A stretch of 39,645 nt of DNA from an uncultured Bryobacteraceae bacterium (GTDB lineage Bacteria; Acidobacteriota; Terriglobia; Bryobacterales; Bryobacteraceae): contig CATPCJ010000051.1 in NCBI GenBank assembly GCA_955652915.1, positions 1 to 39,645 on the forward strand, written 5' to 3'. Below the pieces are notes generated by a model. That model was not told the DNA's origin and did no database searches. It saw only the letters and a list, made by a program, of their open reading frames with translations. Below are positions 1 through 9,281 of this stretch, piece by piece; position 1 is the stretch's first letter, and each line of letters begins with the position of its first letter. A program made the translations under genes and the position numbers.

Positions 1-3000
1 AGTACGTTTTTCCGGTTCCTGCGCTTGCTCCAGAATCACGTGCGCATTCGTTCCACCAACTCCGAAAGCGCTAACCCCAGCGCGCCGCGGCAGCTCGGCC
101 GGATTCCAAGCGGTCAGCTTGTCATTCACATAAAACGGACTGTTCGCGAAATCGATTCGTGGGTTCGGCTTCTTGAAATGCAACGTGGAAGGCAGTACGC
201 CATGGCGAATCGACAGCGTCGTCTTGATGAGACCCGTTATACCTGCCGCGGCATCCAAATGCCCGACGTTCGTTTTCGCCGTTCCGATTGCGCAGAATTG
301 CTTCTTGCCGGTCCTCGTGCGGAACGCCTGCGTCAGTGCGGCGATCTCGACCGGATCGCCTAGCGGGGTGCCTGTGCCGTGTGCTTCAACATAGGTAATG
401 GTTGCGGGATCGATGCCGGCCATCGCGTGCGCTTTGCGAATCGCGGCGGCCTGTCCCTCGATACTCGGTGCGGTGAAGCCAACCTTGCTGGCGCCATCAT
501 TGTTGATGCCGTATCCTTTGATAACCGCGTAGATGGAGTCGCCGGCCGCGAGCGCGTCTTCGAGCCGCTTGAGAAGCACCACCGCGCAGCCCGATCCGAA
601 TACCGTCCCCTGAGCATCCTGGTCAAATGCGCGGCAGTGCCCATCCGCCGAAGCCAGTCCGCCTTCCTGGTACGCATATGCACGCTTTTGTGGAAACGTT
701 ATCGAAACGCCGCCTGCCAATGCCGCATCGCAATGCCCGCCGATCAAGCTTTCACAGGCTTGCGTGACCGCGACGAGCGAGGTGGAGCAAGCCGTGCCAA
801 TAGTGATGCTCGGGCCGGTTAGATTCAGCTTGTACGACACACGGGTGGAGAGGAAATCCGGACTTGTTCCCAGCATCGTCTGGTAATTTGAGACCTGATA
901 ACCGCTGGTGTAGTCTTCCACGAACGCTCGACCGGCGCAGAGATTGTGCAGGAAGTAAGTGTTGGGACTGCATCCTGCGAATACGCCGATCGCGCCCTGA
1001 TACCGGTCGGGATCGCAGCCTGCATCTTCCAGCGCTTCCACCGAGCACTCCAGAAAAACCCGGTGCTGCGGATCCATCACCTCGGCTTCTTTAGGAAGAA
1101 TGCCGAAATAGGAGGCGTCGAATTGGTCGACATCGTCCAGAATCGGGCGGGCCTTGATTGCGTTCGGGCCGTCGCCCGCTTCCAGTTCTTCAGCGGTGAA
1201 GCGCGTGATCGTCTCGACGCCGTTCTTCAGGTTTTCCCAGAACTCGTTAACGTTTTTCGCGCCGGGAAAACGGCCGGCCATGCCGACGATTGCAATATCA
1301 TGCGTGAGTCTTCGCCCGCTGCATGATGTAATTTGGGAATGCGTCGCGCTTCCGGTAAGAAAGGCAGTGAGCGAGCGCAGGGTTGGATATTGAAACAGGT
1401 CTTGGAGCGTCACGTCCCGCTTGAGCCGCCGCTCCAAATGACCCTGCATCTGGAGCAACTGCAGAGAGCTTCCACCCAGGTCGAAGAACGCACGATCTGC
1501 ATCCGGCGCAGCGATGCCGAGCACGGTCTGCCACACTTCAGCGACAATGTTCGCTACATCTTGAGGTTGAGGAAGAGCCTGCCGGTCCACCTTGCCGTTT
1601 GCATTCAGCGCAAGCGCATCCACAAAAACAAATTGCGCCGGGACCATGTACGATGGCAGCCGGCTTTTTAAAAACACCCGCAGGTCCGCCGGCGCCGGTC
1701 GATGTCCGTTAGAAGGCACCAGGTATGCGACCAGCGACTTTTCCGCGCGGCCATCCTTCGCCGCCACCACCGACTGGCTTACAGCGTGATGCTGGTTTAG
1801 CGCAGCTTCAACCTCGCCCGGTTCGATCCGAAAACCATTGAGCTTGATCTGACCGTCGGCGCGTCCCAAGAACTCGATCACGCCATCCTCGCGAAACCTC
1901 GCAAGATCGCCGGTACGATAGAGGCGGGCCCCGGGCTTGCTGGAAAATGGATCGGCGACGAACTTCTCGGCCGTCAGATCAGGCCGTTTCAGGTAGCCGC
2001 GCGCGATGCCATCGCCGCCCGCGTATAGGTCGCCGATCTCGCCGGCCGCCGCGGGCCGCATGTTTTCGTCCAAAATGTGCACCGTGGTATTGGCGATGGG
2101 CTTGCCAATCGGAACTGTGGCGTTCGCCGGATGGCCGTCAGGCACCGTGTAGCAGCAGGTAAACGTCGTACCTTCCGTAGGACCGTAGCCATTGATTAAT
2201 CGACTGCCTTTAGCGCGATCCAGAAACTTTCGAACGTGGACCGGCGATAGTACGTCGCCCCCCGCGAGAAGCTGCCGCACCGGGATCAAGCTATCCAGTT
2301 GCTGATCCACCATCGCGTGGAACAGACCAGCCGTCAGCCACAGGGTGGAGACTTCATGCTGTGAAATTGCCCGGCCAATATCCGCCAGCGTCGCCAAGCC
2401 CGGAGGCATGATGGCCAGCGTTGAACCATTCAACAATGCTCCCCAGATTTCGAAAGTCGACGCATCAAACGATAGCGGGGCAAGTTGCAGGAATACCTGT
2501 TTGTTATCCAGCGTGACGTAGTTGGTGTTCTGAACCAGCCGAACCACCGAGCGGTGTTCCACCATGACGCCCTTTGGAGTTCCGGTGGATCCCGAAGTGA
2601 ACATCACGTAGGCGAGGCTGTCCGGCGAACTGAAGTTTCCCGGATTCTCAATCGACTCTGCATTTGTCGCGCCCAGTGTTTCGTCCGTTAGAACCGTGAC
2701 GGGACTCAACTCCGCCAGCAACTTCGCCCTGCGATCCGCTGGGTCATTCGCATCGAGTGGGGCATAGGCGCCGCCGGCTTTGAGAATGCCGATGAGCGCC
2801 GCGATCGTTTCGACCGAGCGATCCATGGACGAGGCGACAATCGAATCCCTGGTGACACCGAGCCGGCGAAGATAGTGCGCGATCTGGTTCGCGCGCTCAT
2901 TCAAACGGGCATAGGTCCAGCGATCGCCACCAAAAACCAGTGCCGTGGCCCCAGGCGTCCTGGTAGTTTGATCCTCGAATATTTCGTGGATGCACGATTG

Positions 3001-3042
3001 CCGGGGATATTCAGACTCCGTGCCGTTCCAGTTGCAAATCAT
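1..3042 (-). CDS. Hybrid NRPS-PKS: adenylation, carrier and ketosynthase domains (3' end beyond the left edge)
   Basis: The gene reads from ATG 3042 to the window edge, 1,014 codons without a stop. An adenylation domain (about residues 15-500) shows the FTSGSTGTPKG core near residue 145, LSFDASTFEIWG, NGYGPTEG and YRTGDLAR. A carrier domain follows with GGSS, Ser526 being the phosphopantetheine site. A ketosynthase then has Cys752 (GTACSTS), His888 (EAHGTGTPLGDP) and His928 (KTNVGHL), with family-like spacing, and ends in GGTNAHVILEQ just before the edge. The enzyme would activate an amino acid and pass it to a polyketide extension module; an acyltransferase should follow off-window. Read by eye, the specificity residues are D-A-F-W-L-G-G-T-F, close to the valine-type code; that assignment is inference. 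It lies 94 bp after a glycosyltransferase on the same strand. In-frame GTG 3054 is an alternative start, and no strong ribosome binding site is visible. Confidence 0.93.
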   Translation of the reverse strand, partial: MICNWNGTESEYPRQSCIHEIFEDQTTRTPGATALVFGGDRWTYARLNERANQIAHYLRRLGVTRDSIVASSMDRSVETIAALIGILKAGGAYAPLDANDPADRRAKLLAELSPVTVLTDETLGATNAESIENPGNFSSPDSLAYVMFTSGSTGTPKGVMVEHRSVVRLVQNTNYVTLDNKQVFLQLAPLSFDASTFEIWGALLNGSTLAIMPPGLATLADIGRAISQHEVSTLWLTAGLFHAMVDQQLDSLIPVRQLLAGGDVLSPVHVRKFLDRAKGSRLINGYGPTEGTTFTCCYTVPDGHPANATVPIGKPIANTTVHILDENMRPAAAGEIGDLYAGGDGIARGYLKRPDLTAEKFVADPFSSKPGARLYRTGDLARFREDGVIEFLGRADGQIKLNGFRIEPGEVEAALNQHHAVSQSVVAAKDGRAEKSLVAYLVPSNGHRPAPADLRVFLKSRLPSYMVPAQFVFVDALALNANGKVDRQALPQPQDVANIVAEVWQTVLGIAAPDADRAFFDLGGSSLQLLQMQGHLERRLKRDVTLQDLFQYPTLRSLTAFLTGSATHSQITSCSGRRLTHDIAIVGMAGRFPGAKNVNEFWENLKNGVETITRFTAEELEAGDGPNAIKARPILDDVDQFDASYFGILPKEAEVMDPQHRVFLECSVEALEDAGCDPDRYQGAIGVFAGCSPNTYFLHNLCAGRAFVEDYTSGYQVSNYQTMLGTSPDFLSTRVSYKLNLTGPSITIGTACSTSLVAVTQACESLIGGHCDAALAGGVSITFPQKRAYAYQEGGLASADGHCRAFDQDAQGTVFGSGCAVVLLKRLEDALAAGDSIYAVIKGYGINNDGASKVGFTAPSIEGQAAAIRKAHAMAGIDPATITYVEAHGTGTPLGDPVEIAALTQAFRTRTGKKQFCAIGTAKTNVGHLDAAAGITGLIKTTLSIRHGVLPSTLHFKKPNPRIDFANSPFYVNDKLTAWNPAELPRRAGVSAFGVGGTNAHVILEQAQEPEKRT

Positions 3043-3136
3043 ACTCGCAGCCACAGGTCTAAGTTAAGGGAAGGACCGGCATATACCCATAGATCGGGAG
3101 TGCCGAACTGATAACCGGCAGTCCTATGACCGGGGG

Positions 3137-4318
3137 TTACTTCCGATTGGTACCAGCGGTTCGCATCAGTACATTTGCCGATGTTCCAACCGATGTTCCA
3201 ACCGGGGGCCGCTCGGTCTCGGGAGATGGCCGGCGCGTCGCGGCCGATCGATAAATGCCGGCGGTCCTCAGCAGCATCGCCTCCACCGTAAACTCTTTTT
3301 CAAAACGTTGGCGGCCCGCAATGCCGAATTTTTCCCGCAATGAATTGTCTTCCAAGAGCTGCTCCAGCCGACGCCGGAATATCGCGATGTCGCCCGCCGG
3401 CGCAAGGAACCCGGTAGCCCCTTCGGCTACTGCCTCTCTCACTCCATTGACATCCGACGCCACCACTGGAAGCCCTGCCCGCATGGCTTCTAGAATGCTG
3501 ATCGGGAACCCCTCCCAGCGGGTGAACAACGCGAAGATGTGGCTGGATGCCAGTATCTCCGCGATGTCCATGCGCTGGCCCAGGAAGCTGACGCGATCGC
3601 CGAGATTCAGCTTGGCAACCTGCCGCTCCACCGCGGCCCGTAGCGGTCCATCACCCACCAGGAGCAGCCGAAAGGGCGCACGGATTTGCGCCACCGCGTC
3701 AATCAACAGCCCCTGCGCTTTCTGTTCACTGAAGCGCGCCACCATTACGATTCGAGGCAGCGACTTTTCCCCGGGATTTGCCTGCCGCGGCGAGTCCGCG
3801 ATGCCGTTGTGTACGGTCACGAATTTATCGGGCGCGGCGATCCGATGATGCATCGCCAGCTCTCGATTCGCTTCCGATACCGTGATAATTTGTTCCGCAC
3901 AGCGTGCCGCGATTCGCTCGGCCGGAATCCCCACCGCTTTCCACTTCCACGAAGTTCCCTCCGCGAAACACCAGGTGTGCGCGGTGAAAATAGCAGGAAC
4001 TCCAGCCAGACGCGCCGCCAGCCGTCCAATTACCCCTGCCTTCGACGTGTGTGTGTGAACCACATCGGGCCGAACTTTCCGGATCAACCGGTAGCATTGC
4101 CAGAAGGCTCTGAGATCCTGCAGCGGGCGCATTGGCTGGACGAGATCCGGAATCACGTGAGCCGGAATGCCTAGCTCCTCAGCCGCTTCTGTCAGATATC
4201 CCGTTTCTCCCGTTGCCAGTTCCACTTCGAACTCGTCGCGCAATCCGCGCAGCAAGTCCACCACGTGCGTCTGCCCGCCACCTAGTTCAGCCCGGGTAAT
4301 CAAGAGGAGAATTTTCAT
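3137..4318 (-). CDS. GT4-family glycosyltransferase
   Basis: A 393-aa GT-B fold glycosyltransferase. The N-terminus MKILLLITRAELGGGQTHV is the usual GT4 start, with a glycine-rich acceptor-side loop. The C-terminal half has VGDGPLR and the nucleotide-sugar-binding EGFPISILEAMRAGLPVVASD motif, with the two glutamates in EX7E spacing. It probably adds a sugar to the lipid-linked exopolysaccharide repeat unit on the cytoplasmic side of the membrane; donor and acceptor cannot be told. The start is 8 bp after the stop of the preceding glycosyltransferase, so it is probably co-transcribed with the export genes upstream. The last 40 residues are low-complexity (repeated VGTS) and lie outside the conserved fold. 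Confidence 0.93.
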   Translation of the reverse strand: MKILLLITRAELGGGQTHVVDLLRGLRDEFEVELATGETGYLTEAAEELGIPAHVIPDLVQPMRPLQDLRAFWQCYRLIRKVRPDVVHTHTSKAGVIGRLAARLAGVPAIFTAHTWCFAEGTSWKWKAVGIPAERIAARCAEQIITVSEANRELAMHHRIAAPDKFVTVHNGIADSPRQANPGEKSLPRIVMVARFSEQKAQGLLIDAVAQIRAPFRLLLVGDGPLRAAVERQVAKLNLGDRVSFLGQRMDIAEILASSHIFALFTRWEGFPISILEAMRAGLPVVASDVNGVREAVAEGATGFLAPAGDIAIFRRRLEQLLEDNSLREKFGIAGRQRFEKEFTVEAMLLRTAGIYRSAATRRPSPETERPPVGTSVGTSANVLMRTAGTNRK

Positions 4319-4326
4319 CGTGTTTT

Positions 4327-5361
4327 TCAGAGAAGAGAAGAAAACACTTGCCGTGTCTCAGTGACGGCGCGTTCCCATGTAACTCCGCGAGCGCGCTGCA
4401 AGCCGCTTTCCCGCAACTGCTCCCGCAAGGTCGAATCCAATACGATGCGCTGAATTCCTTCGGCGATTGAGTCCGGGCTCAAGGGATCCACCAGCAGCGC
4501 AGCTTCGCCAACCACTTCCGGTAGCGAGGTCGTGCCTGAAGTAACTACCGGCGTGCCGCACGCCATCGCTTCCAGCGGCGGCAAACCGAAACCTTCGTAA
4601 AGCGACGGATAGATCAAAGCCATCGCTCCGGAATAGAGCGCCGGCAGTTGCTCCTGCGCGACATAGCCGGTGAGACAAACGCGCGGGGGAGCCTCCCCGA
4701 GCTTCGCATCGGAAAAAACGAGCGGGGCTCCCTTGGCCCCCACCACCACCAGATCGATATCGCCGGGTAGTTTGGGTGCGATTCGGCGCCAGGCGGTCAT
4801 TAGAGCGCCCAGATTCTTGCGGGGCTCCAGCGATCCCACCGAGAGAAGATATTGGCGGCTCGGGATTCCAAGCTCGCGCCGCATTCGCTCGATTTCGTCC
4901 AAAGGCCGCGGCGTAAATTGCGCATCCACGCCGTTCCACACCACCGTCACCTTGGAAGGCGCGACGCCCAACCTTTCGATTAGCCGCCGCTTGGTGAATT
5001 CCGAAACCGCGATGAGATGCTGAACGCGATGCACCAGCTTCGGCAGCAGCCAGTTGTACCAGGCCGCGAAACGTGGACTGAACCATTCCGGCCGGTCGAT
5101 TGGAATGATGTCGTGAATGGTGCACACCTGCCGCGCGACCCCCAGTGGTCCCGTGTTGTTCGGGCTCCACAACAGCCGGCCCCGGGATGCGATCGGCAGA
5201 TACAACTGCTCCCAGACATGCCCTTCGGTGCCGCGCAACGGACGATTGGGCCGCACCACGAACAACTCCTCGGCGAAACGCTTGGCCATTTCCAGGCCGT
5301 AGCGCTGCATGCCGGTAGGCAGGTGCGAATAGAAACGTGCGTTTAATGCGATGGCTGCCAT
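4327..5361 (-). CDS. GT4-family glycosyltransferase (mannosyltransferase-like)
   Basis: A 344-aa glycosyltransferase. It has an N-terminal [13 protein letters not shown] segment, the [10 protein letters not shown] donor-side motif and [21 protein letters not shown] with EX7E spacing. [17 protein letters not shown] is the usual end of the GT4 donor domain. This pattern is common in WbaZ/MtfB-type mannosyltransferases, but the sugar is not provable. The ATG at 5361 lies inside the 3' end of the polymerase gene (19-bp overlap), which suggests translational coupling. Its place after Wzx/Wzy-like genes supports a role in building the exopolysaccharide repeat unit. Confidence 0.93.
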   Translation of the reverse strand: MAAIALNARFYSHLPTGMQRYGLEMAKRFAEELFVVRPNRPLRGTEGHVWEQLYLPIASRGRLLWSPNNTGPLGVARQVCTIHDIIPIDRPEWFSPRFAAWYNWLLPKLVHRVQHLIAVSEFTKRRLIERLGVAPSKVTVVWNGVDAQFTPRPLDEIERMRRELGIPSRQYLLSVGSLEPRKNLGALMTAWRRIAPKLPGDIDLVVVGAKGAPLVFSDAKLGEAPPRVCLTGYVAQEQLPALYSGAMALIYPSLYEGFGLPPLEAMACGTPVVTSGTTSLPEVVGEAALLVDPLSPDSIAEGIQRIVLDSTLREQLRESGLQRARGVTWERAVTETRQVFSSLL

Positions 5362-6674
5362 TCGGGCTCCTCCCGGGACAATTGATATCTCCGCTCATAG
5401 GAGCGGCAGGCGAACACCACCATGGCCAGCACGCACAACGGGACAAAGACGCGTCCTTCGGCCCAATAGATGATGCGGGTTAATTCAATCGCGCCCACAA
5501 ACATCACTGGATAAAACAAAAGTCCCCCCATGCGTTTTTGCTGGAACAGGCGGTACAACACTCCGCATGCAATTCCCGCCAGGAGCCAATACAACAGCGC
5601 TCCGGTAAAACTGAAATCGAGAACCGGAAGGAGAAATCCCCCGCCATTGTTGAACTCCGGATTCGCTTCCACCTGCAAATAGCGCATGTACGGATCAGTG
5701 TCATTGGCGGCCATCGCGAAGTTGGGGTACAGCGTGTCCACGATCCCGCTCAAGACCGGAAATCGCCACAGCAGATGGAACGTGAAGAATGGCGCGCCCG
5801 TCGGATCGATTCTTTGCGCCAGCAGTGCGCCATTGTTCAAGGCCGTGACGTAATACCCCAGCAGGCGGCTGCTGACGAATTGCCAGAAGCTCATATCGCG
5901 GCCGGCATAAAAATTGATCCAGGAACGAAAATACTCGGACGCTCCGAAGACGACGATCAGTCCCGCGTAACCCAGCGCGGGCGCGGCGCGCAGCAGGTTC
6001 CATAACCGCTTGCCGAAGCGCGAAGCATCCAGAACAACCAGTCGCAGAAACAACACCGCGGCGGGCAGCACCAGTTCCATCAACGCCAGCCGTTCGCTGT
6101 TCAGCAGTGCGCGGATCACTGTCAGAACCAGCAAAATCCCGCACTTCGGGATCACTCGCCGCCATCCGTCGCGAATTCCGATGAGGACGGCCAGCAGCAA
6201 ACACACGATGGCCAACTGCGTCAGCGTCGTAACCCCGCTGATGGTGCGCAGGTAAACTTCTTTCATCAGTGCGCTGGCGCCCTTGTCGCCACGCAGAACT
6301 CCCAGAGCGAGCTCTAGCGTCGCCCCGCGGGAAATTGCCGCGCCCACCCAAGCTACATATCCCAACAGTGAAAGGTAGAAGCAGGCGTTGAAAACTCGAC
6401 GCACGAACGTCCACGGCACACGCTCAGTCCAGTCGCCGCCCGAAGCCTGATGGCTATATAGGCGACGGAACCCGCCGGCCATCGCGCCACAGGTGAACAT
6501 CCCGACGCAGGCCAGTACCATTCGCAAGGCGGCCGTATCGAAGAACTTTGGCGTTCGCCAGTACGTGCGGTACATCGATTCCGGAATCAGGAAGGCAGCC
6601 AACGTCAGGAGTCCGCCCATGATTCCGGCTACGTAAGCGGGGTTCAGCCACCAGAGCTCGCGTTCGCGCGTCAT
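5343..6674 (-). CDS. Wzy-like polysaccharide polymerase / O-antigen ligase-like membrane protein
   Basis: A 443-aa polytopic membrane protein with about ten hydrophobic segments, for example AGIMGGLLTLAAFLIP near the N-terminus and GALLYWLLAGIACGVLYRLF near the C-terminus. Sequence identity of Wzy proteins is too low for a residue-level claim. The call rests on topology, size, the loop around SWINFYAGRDMSFWQF, and position between the flippase and glycosyltransferase genes. In Wzx/Wzy systems such a protein joins lipid-linked repeat units on the periplasmic side. ATG 6674 is preferred to ATG 6695: it sits one base after the upstream stop and has GGCGGAG at good spacing, whereas 6695 overlaps the upstream gene. 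Confidence 0.8.
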   Translation of the reverse strand: MTRERELWWLNPAYVAGIMGGLLTLAAFLIPESMYRTYWRTPKFFDTAALRMVLACVGMFTCGAMAGGFRRLYSHQASGGDWTERVPWTFVRRVFNACFYLSLLGYVAWVGAAISRGATLELALGVLRGDKGASALMKEVYLRTISGVTTLTQLAIVCLLLAVLIGIRDGWRRVIPKCGILLVLTVIRALLNSERLALMELVLPAAVLFLRLVVLDASRFGKRLWNLLRAAPALGYAGLIVVFGASEYFRSWINFYAGRDMSFWQFVSSRLLGYYVTALNNGALLAQRIDPTGAPFFTFHLLWRFPVLSGIVDTLYPNFAMAANDTDPYMRYLQVEANPEFNNGGGFLLPVLDFSFTGALLYWLLAGIACGVLYRLFQQKRMGGLLFYPVMFVGAIELTRIIYWAEGRVFVPLCVLAMVVFACRSYERRYQLSREEPEWQPSH

Positions 6675-6675
6675 A

Positions 6676-7974
6676 TCAGGACTCCGCCGGAACATACGCG
6701 CGCACCCTCCGGGGCGTCATGTTCGCGGCCGCGGCCACCATGCTCACCGCCACAAACGCTTCCGAGCACACCACCGCCCAAGCCATCCCGATGTGCGCGT
6801 ACCTTGGCGCCAGAACAAGCGAGAGCGCAAGATTCAGCAAGCCGGCCAGGATAATGATCCGGTTGATGACCGCGTCCTTTCCCCAGGGCAGCAGCCATTG
6901 CATCCCCGCCGAATTCGTGATGGAGAGAAGCACCGGCAAAAATGCCAGAATCCGAAGCGCCGAAACCGCAGGCGCATAGTCGCCGCCAAGCACCAGCCGA
7001 ATCAGCCAGGGCGCGACCGCGAAAATTCCGCCGCCCAACACCAGGCCGCCTCCGATCATCACGGCAGCACCCTGCTTCGCCAACGCCGCCGCGCCCATTC
7101 CACCGGATTTCGCCAGATGGCTGAGGCGCGGGAACAGCGAATCGCGGATGGGCGTGAGCAATCCGTAGGCAGCTTTTGAGATTTTCTCCGCGGATGCGAA
7201 ATAGCCGACAATTTCAGGTCCCGCGAACAAGCCGAGCAAGAGCGCATTGCCCACTCCATACAGGCTCTCCGCGCTGCGAAAGACGAACATCGGCCAGCCC
7301 ATTCGCAAGGCTGTCGAAATCAAATGGAACGTCGGCAGCCGCAGCGGAATGGTTTGATACGCGACCCTCAACGCAACTATCGTCGAGATGGTCGGCGCGA
7401 TACCGCACAGCGTCATCCACTTCCACGCGTCGGCCGGTGAGTGTATGAACAGGAACATGCCGCACAGCGTGCCCAGCTTGCCCCCGATCTCCAGAGCCGA
7501 CGAAAGGCGTAACCGTTCCAAGCCTTGGAAGAACCAAAGCGGTGCGAAGCCTTGCGAAACCCCATAAATCAGGCCGCCCATCAACAGCGCCGGACTCTCG
7601 TGCAGCAGCGGTATCCAGCGCGACGCCAAGACTGCAAGAGAGACACCCATTACCGCCAACAGCGCCTGCGCGCCCAGCACGCCGCTCATCACTTCGCCGC
7701 AGGCTACGGGTGAGTTGCGATGCCGGGCGATCTCACGCGTGGCCGACAGGTTGAACCCGAATTCAATGGCGATGACGACAAATTCGCTAAGCGCCGTTAC
7801 GAACGCTATCTTGCCCCATCCGGCGATTCCAAGCACTCGCGCCAGATAGGGAATGGTGACCAGGGGAATCAGCTTGCGGCCGATTTGAACGCCATATAAT
7901 GCCGCGACGTTTTGCATCAACAGACTTCGGGCGATACGTCGTGGATCGAATTTCCGCAGCGGCATCGCAGTCAT
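6676..7974 (-). CDS. Wzx-like polysaccharide flippase (MOP/MATE superfamily)
   Basis: A 432-aa membrane protein with about 12 to 14 predicted helices. The N-terminal VQIGRKLIPLVTIPYLARVLG segment is the hallmark of RfbX/Wzx-type polysaccharide biosynthesis proteins, followed by GWGKIAFVTALSEFVVIAIEFGF. It is expected to move the undecaprenyl-linked repeat unit across the inner membrane. The gene sits 18 bp after the export lipoprotein gene and one base before the polymerase start, so it is an internal operon member. Length is normal for the family. Confidence 0.93.
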   Translation of the reverse strand: MTAMPLRKFDPRRIARSLLMQNVAALYGVQIGRKLIPLVTIPYLARVLGIAGWGKIAFVTALSEFVVIAIEFGFNLSATREIARHRNSPVACGEVMSGVLGAQALLAVMGVSLAVLASRWIPLLHESPALLMGGLIYGVSQGFAPLWFFQGLERLRLSSALEIGGKLGTLCGMFLFIHSPADAWKWMTLCGIAPTISTIVALRVAYQTIPLRLPTFHLISTALRMGWPMFVFRSAESLYGVGNALLLGLFAGPEIVGYFASAEKISKAAYGLLTPIRDSLFPRLSHLAKSGGMGAAALAKQGAAVMIGGGLVLGGGIFAVAPWLIRLVLGGDYAPAVSALRILAFLPVLLSITNSAGMQWLLPWGKDAVINRIIILAGLLNLALSLVLAPRYAHIGMAWAVVCSEAFVAVSMVAAAANMTPRRVRAYVPAES

Positions 7975-7992
7975 TGAAATCGCCGTCGTCCG

Positions 7993-8631
7993 CTACTTTA
8001 TGCCCCACAGAATCGTATAGAGGCTGGTTTCGGCGAGACGAATGTACGGGTCAATCCGGCTGATGAAATTCCGCGGCACCACGATCATGTCGCCGGAATG
8101 AATCGCAATATCCTCCCGGATATTCGCCGCCGCCATCATTTTTCGCAGATCCAGCAGCTTCACTTCCGCCATCTCCTGATTCGCCTTGCGCACCAGGATC
8201 ACTTGCGTGCGCTTGGCGCTGTCCTTCAATCCGCCGCTCACCGCCAACGCCTCCACTAAACTGACCTCGCCGTGCAATTCGAATCTGCCCGGATGCGCCA
8301 CTTCGCCGGCCACCACGAAATACGGTTTAACGTACTCTTTGAGCAACACCGTCACCTCGGGATCAGCCAGCCGTTCATCGGCCTTGGCAACAATCGCCGC
8401 TCGCGCTTGGTCCAGCGTCTTACCCGCCAGCTTCACTTCTCCAATCAGCGGAAGAGAAACGTAGCCATCCGGTTGCAGCGCTACGGTGGCGTTGTACTCC
8501 GGCGTGTATCGATACTGCACCTCCACTTTGTCTTCCGGCTGCAGCTTGTAGTGCGCGTCCCGTCCGGCGAACGTTCCGGTCTGCGCCGAGGCGCATCCGA
8601 TCAATAAAAATGCGGCCCAGAGCGATTTCAT
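7993..8631 (-). CDS. Wza-like polysaccharide export protein (outer-membrane lipoprotein)
   Basis: A 212-aa protein. MKSLWAAFLLIGCASA is a signal peptide with a lipobox-like LIGC, so Cys13 is the likely lipidation site. The Poly_export domain follows (YKLQPEDKVEVQYRYTPEYN, then LPLIGEVKLAGKTLDQA), and an SLBB domain holds VAGEVAHPGRFEL and LVEALAVSGGL. Such proteins form the outer-membrane channel for capsule or exopolysaccharide. It is shorter than E. coli Wza (about 380 aa), having one clear SLBB repeat. The ATG overlaps the TGA of the upstream ATPase gene by 4 bp (ATGA). The C-terminal SLYTILWGIK is hydrophobic and could be membrane-associated. Confidence 0.93.
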   Translation of the reverse strand: MKSLWAAFLLIGCASAQTGTFAGRDAHYKLQPEDKVEVQYRYTPEYNATVALQPDGYVSLPLIGEVKLAGKTLDQARAAIVAKADERLADPEVTVLLKEYVKPYFVVAGEVAHPGRFELHGEVSLVEALAVSGGLKDSAKRTQVILVRKANQEMAEVKLLDLRKMMAAANIREDIAIHSGDMIVVPRNFISRIDPYIRLAETSLYTILWGIK

Positions 8632-9281
8632 AAAAGGTTGTAGAGAAAGTTCGGCACCGGATAGGTGCGCCGGTTCAGGACCAATCCCTGCAAGCGCGCC
8701 GAAGAGTGCTTCAGGAGTTTCTGCGCATGCTCGATGTGATCGCGCCGCGTTTCGCCGGCGGACACAACCAGGAAAACTCCATCGGTCTCGTGGCCCAGCC
8801 GCAGCGCATCGCCTACTTCATTCAGAGGCGGGCAGTCGATTAGAATGAAATCGAAATCCCCAGGACCGACGTCCACCCACAAGCGATCCAGAAGTTCCTC
8901 GGGTATGCATTCGAGATGATCGTCGTCCACCATGCACCACACGTCTGGCGCGCGTTCAATGCAGCCTCCCAGCGCGCGCCGTATGTCGTCATCGGTGGCT
9001 CCCTCCAGCATGCTGGATGAGGCGGTCAGAACCCGGCAGCGATTTTGCGCCGCTAATTCCTGAGCGATGATTTGCAGCACATGGCTGACGCCGGCTCCCG
9101 AACCGGGGCTCGTGAACGCAAATACGCCGCGGCCTTCCCCGCTGCTCTTGATCTGAATCATCGTCTGCAGGAGCGGTTGCAGAAAACCGGCTTGCGCGCC
9201 GCTGAAACTGTCGTGCCGCCGCCGGGGCCTGCGGACCAGTGAATTGGGCTTCGACGGCGTGTGTTTGACAAGTACGTTCAT
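8628..9281 (-). CDS. CpsD/CapB-type ATPase-like protein with a degenerate P-loop
   Basis: A 217-aa protein with the fold order of the cytoplasmic half of bacterial tyrosine kinases, which control exopolysaccharide chain length together with a Wzc-type membrane partner. FAFTSPGSGAGVS (residues 54-66) is at the Walker A site but has Val65 where lysine is expected. The Walker A' aspartate strand is replaced by RVLTASSSM. Walker B (FDFILIDCPP, 143-152) is intact. There is no C-terminal tyrosine cluster, only Tyr207 and Tyr214. It may therefore be a catalytically weak or purely structural partner; this is inference. ATG 9281 is chosen because it forms an ATGA overlap with the stop of the Wzc-like gene; a longer reading to 9419 would run back into that gene. 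Confidence 0.88.
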   Translation of the reverse strand: MNVLVKHTPSKPNSLVRRPRRRHDSFSGAQAGFLQPLLQTMIQIKSSGEGRGVFAFTSPGSGAGVSHVLQIIAQELAAQNRCRVLTASSSMLEGATDDDIRRALGGCIERAPDVWCMVDDDHLECIPEELLDRLWVDVGPGDFDFILIDCPPLNEVGDALRLGHETDGVFLVVSAGETRRDHIEHAQKLLKHSSARLQGLVLNRRTYPVPNFLYNLL

